DNA from: Pseudodonghicola flavimaris
GTDB taxonomy: Bacteria > Pseudomonadota > Alphaproteobacteria > Rhodobacterales > Rhodobacteraceae
Direction: 5' to 3'
Length of the DNA: 64,000 nt
NCBI RefSeq assembly: GCF_030164425.1
Contig: NZ_JASNJD010000013.1
Coordinates: 1 to 64,000 of the forward strand
A program made the position numbers and the translations under genes. The notes under the pieces were generated by a model, which saw nothing but the letters and a program-made list of their open reading frames with translations, was not told where the DNA came from and did not search any database. Positions 62,448 to 64,000 of the stretch are shown here, piece after piece; position 1 is the first letter of the stretch, and every line of letters starts with the position of its first letter.

Positions 62448-63401
62448 TCAGTCGAAAGAGGTCATCGCGCGCTGCATCCCGTCCGGTTTTCCCGAAGAGG
62501 CGGTGGCGGGAAGATCGATCGTGGTCTCCTCCTCTTCCTCCGCCTCGCCAGCGGCCGCTTCGAAACGGTCGCGCAGGGCTTCCATCAACGCCATGGCGGC
62601 GTCGACTTCTTTCGGCGTGGTGGCGTTCATCACCTGCTCATAGCAATATTGCTTGAGCGCTTCGGCGTATTTCTGCTTGTCGGCGGTGATGTCCTCGCCG
62701 TCCATGTCGGGGAACAGCTCGGCCATGCTTTTGCTCGCCATCGCCGGGGTGCGGTTCTTGTAGAACAGCTTCAGCGCGTCCTCGTCGGAGAGGAAGACAT
62801 CGTGGCGGATGCCGGCGAACTCTCGGATCCCCTCGATCCGCTCGTCGGAGCAATCCATCAGCGCAGCCATGGCGGTGACCACACCCATCGGTTTCGGCGA
62901 GCCGATGTAATCGTAGGGTGCATTGCGCGACCGCTTCATCACCCGGTTCATCACCGGATCGATCACCGCGACGGCATCCAGAACGCCGGCCTCTTGTGCG
63001 TATTCGAAGGCACCTACCATCACCTCGCTCGTCACATAAGAGATCGAATTGCGTTTTTTCGTGCCGGTCAGCTTCCGGGTGTCGACACAGAACCGGGTGG
63101 CTTCCCAGATCCGGGAGCTGCGCAGCGGCGGTTCGCCGTCGAGAAGTTCATAGAACACGTCCGCCAGCATGTGCGGGCCGGTGGTCTGCAGCAGACGCAT
63201 GCAGCCGACAACATCCCCGTCCTCATCCAGGCAGACGACATGCGCAGGATCGAGCGAGTCGAACTCGTCGATCTCCTTGCCGTCCTTGACTTTGACGTCC
63301 CAACCCAGTCGCCCTTCGAACACTCTCGCTCTGAGGCGGTACATTTCGTCCAGCAACTCGCCGAACTTATGCCTGTTGAGACCATCGATTACGATAATCA
63401 T
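62448..63401 (-). CDS. luxI: Acyl-homoserine-lactone synthase with long C-terminal extension
   Basis: A 317-residue LuxI-family enzyme that makes N-acyl-homoserine lactone from S-adenosylmethionine and an acyl carrier protein thioester. The family's invariant residues are all present: Arg24, Phe28, Trp34, Asp45, Asp48, Arg69, Phe83, Glu100 and Arg103. The conserved catalytic domain ends near residue 215; another 100 or so residues follow, including a helical part (AALKQYCYEQVMNATTPKE is close to this) and an acidic run (GEAEEEEETT). Most LuxI proteins stop at 190-230 residues. A good AGGGGAAA ribosome site precedes the ATG. It lies downstream of luxR on the same strand. Confidence 0.92.
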   Translation of the reverse strand: MIIVIDGLNRHKFGELLDEMYRLRARVFEGRLGWDVKVKDGKEIDEFDSLDPAHVVCLDEDGDVVGCMRLLQTTGPHMLADVFYELLDGEPPLRSSRIWEATRFCVDTRKLTGTKKRNSISYVTSEVMVGAFEYAQEAGVLDAVAVIDPVMNRVMKRSRNAPYDYIGSPKPMGVVTAMAALMDCSDERIEGIREFAGIRHDVFLSDEDALKLFYKNRTPAMASKSMAELFPDMDGEDITADKQKYAEALKQYCYEQVMNATTPKEVDAAMALMEALRDRFEAAAGEAEEEEETTIDLPATASSGKPDGMQRAMTSFD

Positions 63402-63519
63402 GGTTTTCCCCTACCGCTATACGTGTTTACCGGACGTTAGCCATGTTATGCAATTTCTCCATTAGGGGTTTCCCGTATGTGTCAAACAATACTAAATGTT
63501 TATGAAATTGAGTCCAGCC

Positions 63520-63537
63520 TGTTGCTGAAAGGCAACA
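63520..63537 (-). promoter_or_regulatory. Candidate lux box upstream of luxI
   Basis: TGTTGC (63520-63525) and GCAACA (63532-63537) form an 18-base perfect inverted repeat with a 6-base spacer, about 119 bases before luxI, after the luxR terminator. Size and dyad shape match LuxR-binding sites, though the bases differ from the Vibrio consensus. Confidence 0.5.
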
Positions 63538-63556
63538 TATTTCCTATCGTTTTGAG

Positions 63557-63593
63557 CAAAAACGACAAACTCCCCCGGGATTTCCCGGAGGAG
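63557..63593 (-). terminator. Terminator of luxR
   Basis: On the minus strand CTCCTCCGGG pairs with CCCGGGGGAG (one mismatch; plus-strand arms 63570-63579 and 63584-63593), followed by TTTGTCGTTTTT. It lies about 35 bases after the luxR stop codon. Confidence 0.7.
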
Positions 63594-63627
63594 GCGACTC
63601 AGTCAGAGTGGTTCTGAGGGGGAGGCG

Positions 63628-64000
63628 TCAGGCGGGGTAAATCAGGCCCAGCCCGATGGCGCGACCGACCGCTTGTGCCGTGGTTAACGCGCTGAGTTTT
63701 TCACGCCCCGATCGCAGGTGAACTTCAACCGTACGATGAGAGATCGACAGGATATCGCCGATGTCCTGCTGGCTTTTCCCGGCGGCGGCCCATTGCAGGA
63801 TCTGCAGTTCCCGGGTCGAAAGCGCTGGCCGCTGCAGGGCGGTGTGCAGCACACCCGAGCGCATCACGTTGTCATGCATGTGGACGGCGGCGAACTGCAG
63901 CTCGCCGATGACCGCGCGTTTCAGCTTGTGCCAGTCGTCCTCGCCGCAGTCGCGGGTGACGCTGAGCAGACCGCATTCGCCATAGGGGCCACGCACCGGC
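63628..64000 (-). CDS. luxR: LuxR-family quorum-sensing regulator, N-terminus beyond the window
   Basis: The last 124 or so codons of a gene that continues past the right edge. The visible part starts within the autoinducer-binding domain (RGPYGECGLLSVTRD, typical of its final strand) and holds the GerE-type DNA-binding domain: LSTRELQILQWAAAGKSQQD followed by ISHRTVEVHLRSGREKL and a short end (GLIYPA). An open frame runs to the window edge, so the apparent start codon near 63996 is only an internal GTG. It is upstream of luxI on the same strand, so the pair forms a standard quorum-sensing unit. Confidence 0.9.
   Translation of the reverse strand, partial: PVRGPYGECGLLSVTRDCGEDDWHKLKRAVIGELQFAAVHMHDNVMRSGVLHTALQRPALSTRELQILQWAAAGKSQQDIGDILSISHRTVEVHLRSGREKLSALTTAQAVGRAIGLGLIYPA

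Noticed and set aside
63994-63996. GTG as the start of a short LuxR-like protein.
   Set aside because: The frame stays open to the window edge and the preceding residues fit the autoinducer domain, so the gene is simply cut by the window.

Overview
The window is about 64 kb of GC-rich chromosome from an alphaproteobacterium. A Rhodobacteraceae (Rhodobacterales) host is inferred from the dense set of ABC and TRAP solute transporters, RTX proteins, a LuxR/LuxI pair and a gene-dense layout; no rRNA or other species marker is present. No tRNA, CRISPR array, intact insertion sequence or prophage was seen.

Left part (1-17.6 kb): the last codons of an RTX protein meet a LysR regulator tail to tail. 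That regulator diverges from a Ugp-type ABC importer, which is followed by a GpdQ-like metallophosphoesterase and a NagD-like HAD phosphatase. Together these look like uptake and stepwise hydrolysis of a glycerophosphodiester. A lower-GC, poorly coding stretch (7.1-8.16 kb) around one small lipoprotein gene separates this from an IclR regulator facing a dipeptide-type ABC importer. That importer is co-directional with a gamma-glutamyltransferase lacking a signal peptide and an M20 metallopeptidase, which reads as import of a gamma-glutamyl peptide and its breakdown in the cytoplasm.

Middle part (17.7-38.1 kb): a DUF1326/DUF2182 pair, a methyltransferase, an Rrf2 regulator next to a sulfate ABC operon (sbp-cysT-cysW-cysA), an Lrp-type regulator, a 435-residue RTX protein, a TRIC-type channel, a small SH3 protein, and an RpiR regulator facing a polyamine-type ABC importer. 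The importer ends in a P1-family (DmpA/BapA-like) aminopeptidase gene. A TRAP transporter with an N-acyl-D-amino-acid deacylase converges on it.

Right part (38.2-64 kb): a LysR regulator divergent from the TRAP operon, a 2,366-residue RTX protein with a choice-of-anchor-L-like region, a ThDP enzyme, an HtpX-like protease, ilvD with a divergent LysR, a three-gene RND efflux pump with divergent TetR, a DEDDh exonuclease, a porin, trigger factor, and a luxR-luxI pair whose LuxI carries a C-terminal extension of about 100 residues.

Recurring designs: most transport operons have an adjacent divergent regulator with a visible inverted repeat. Three ABC operons have a strong hairpin directly after the binding-protein gene. 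The three RTX proteins share a short C-terminal motif, but no type I secretion genes lie in the window.
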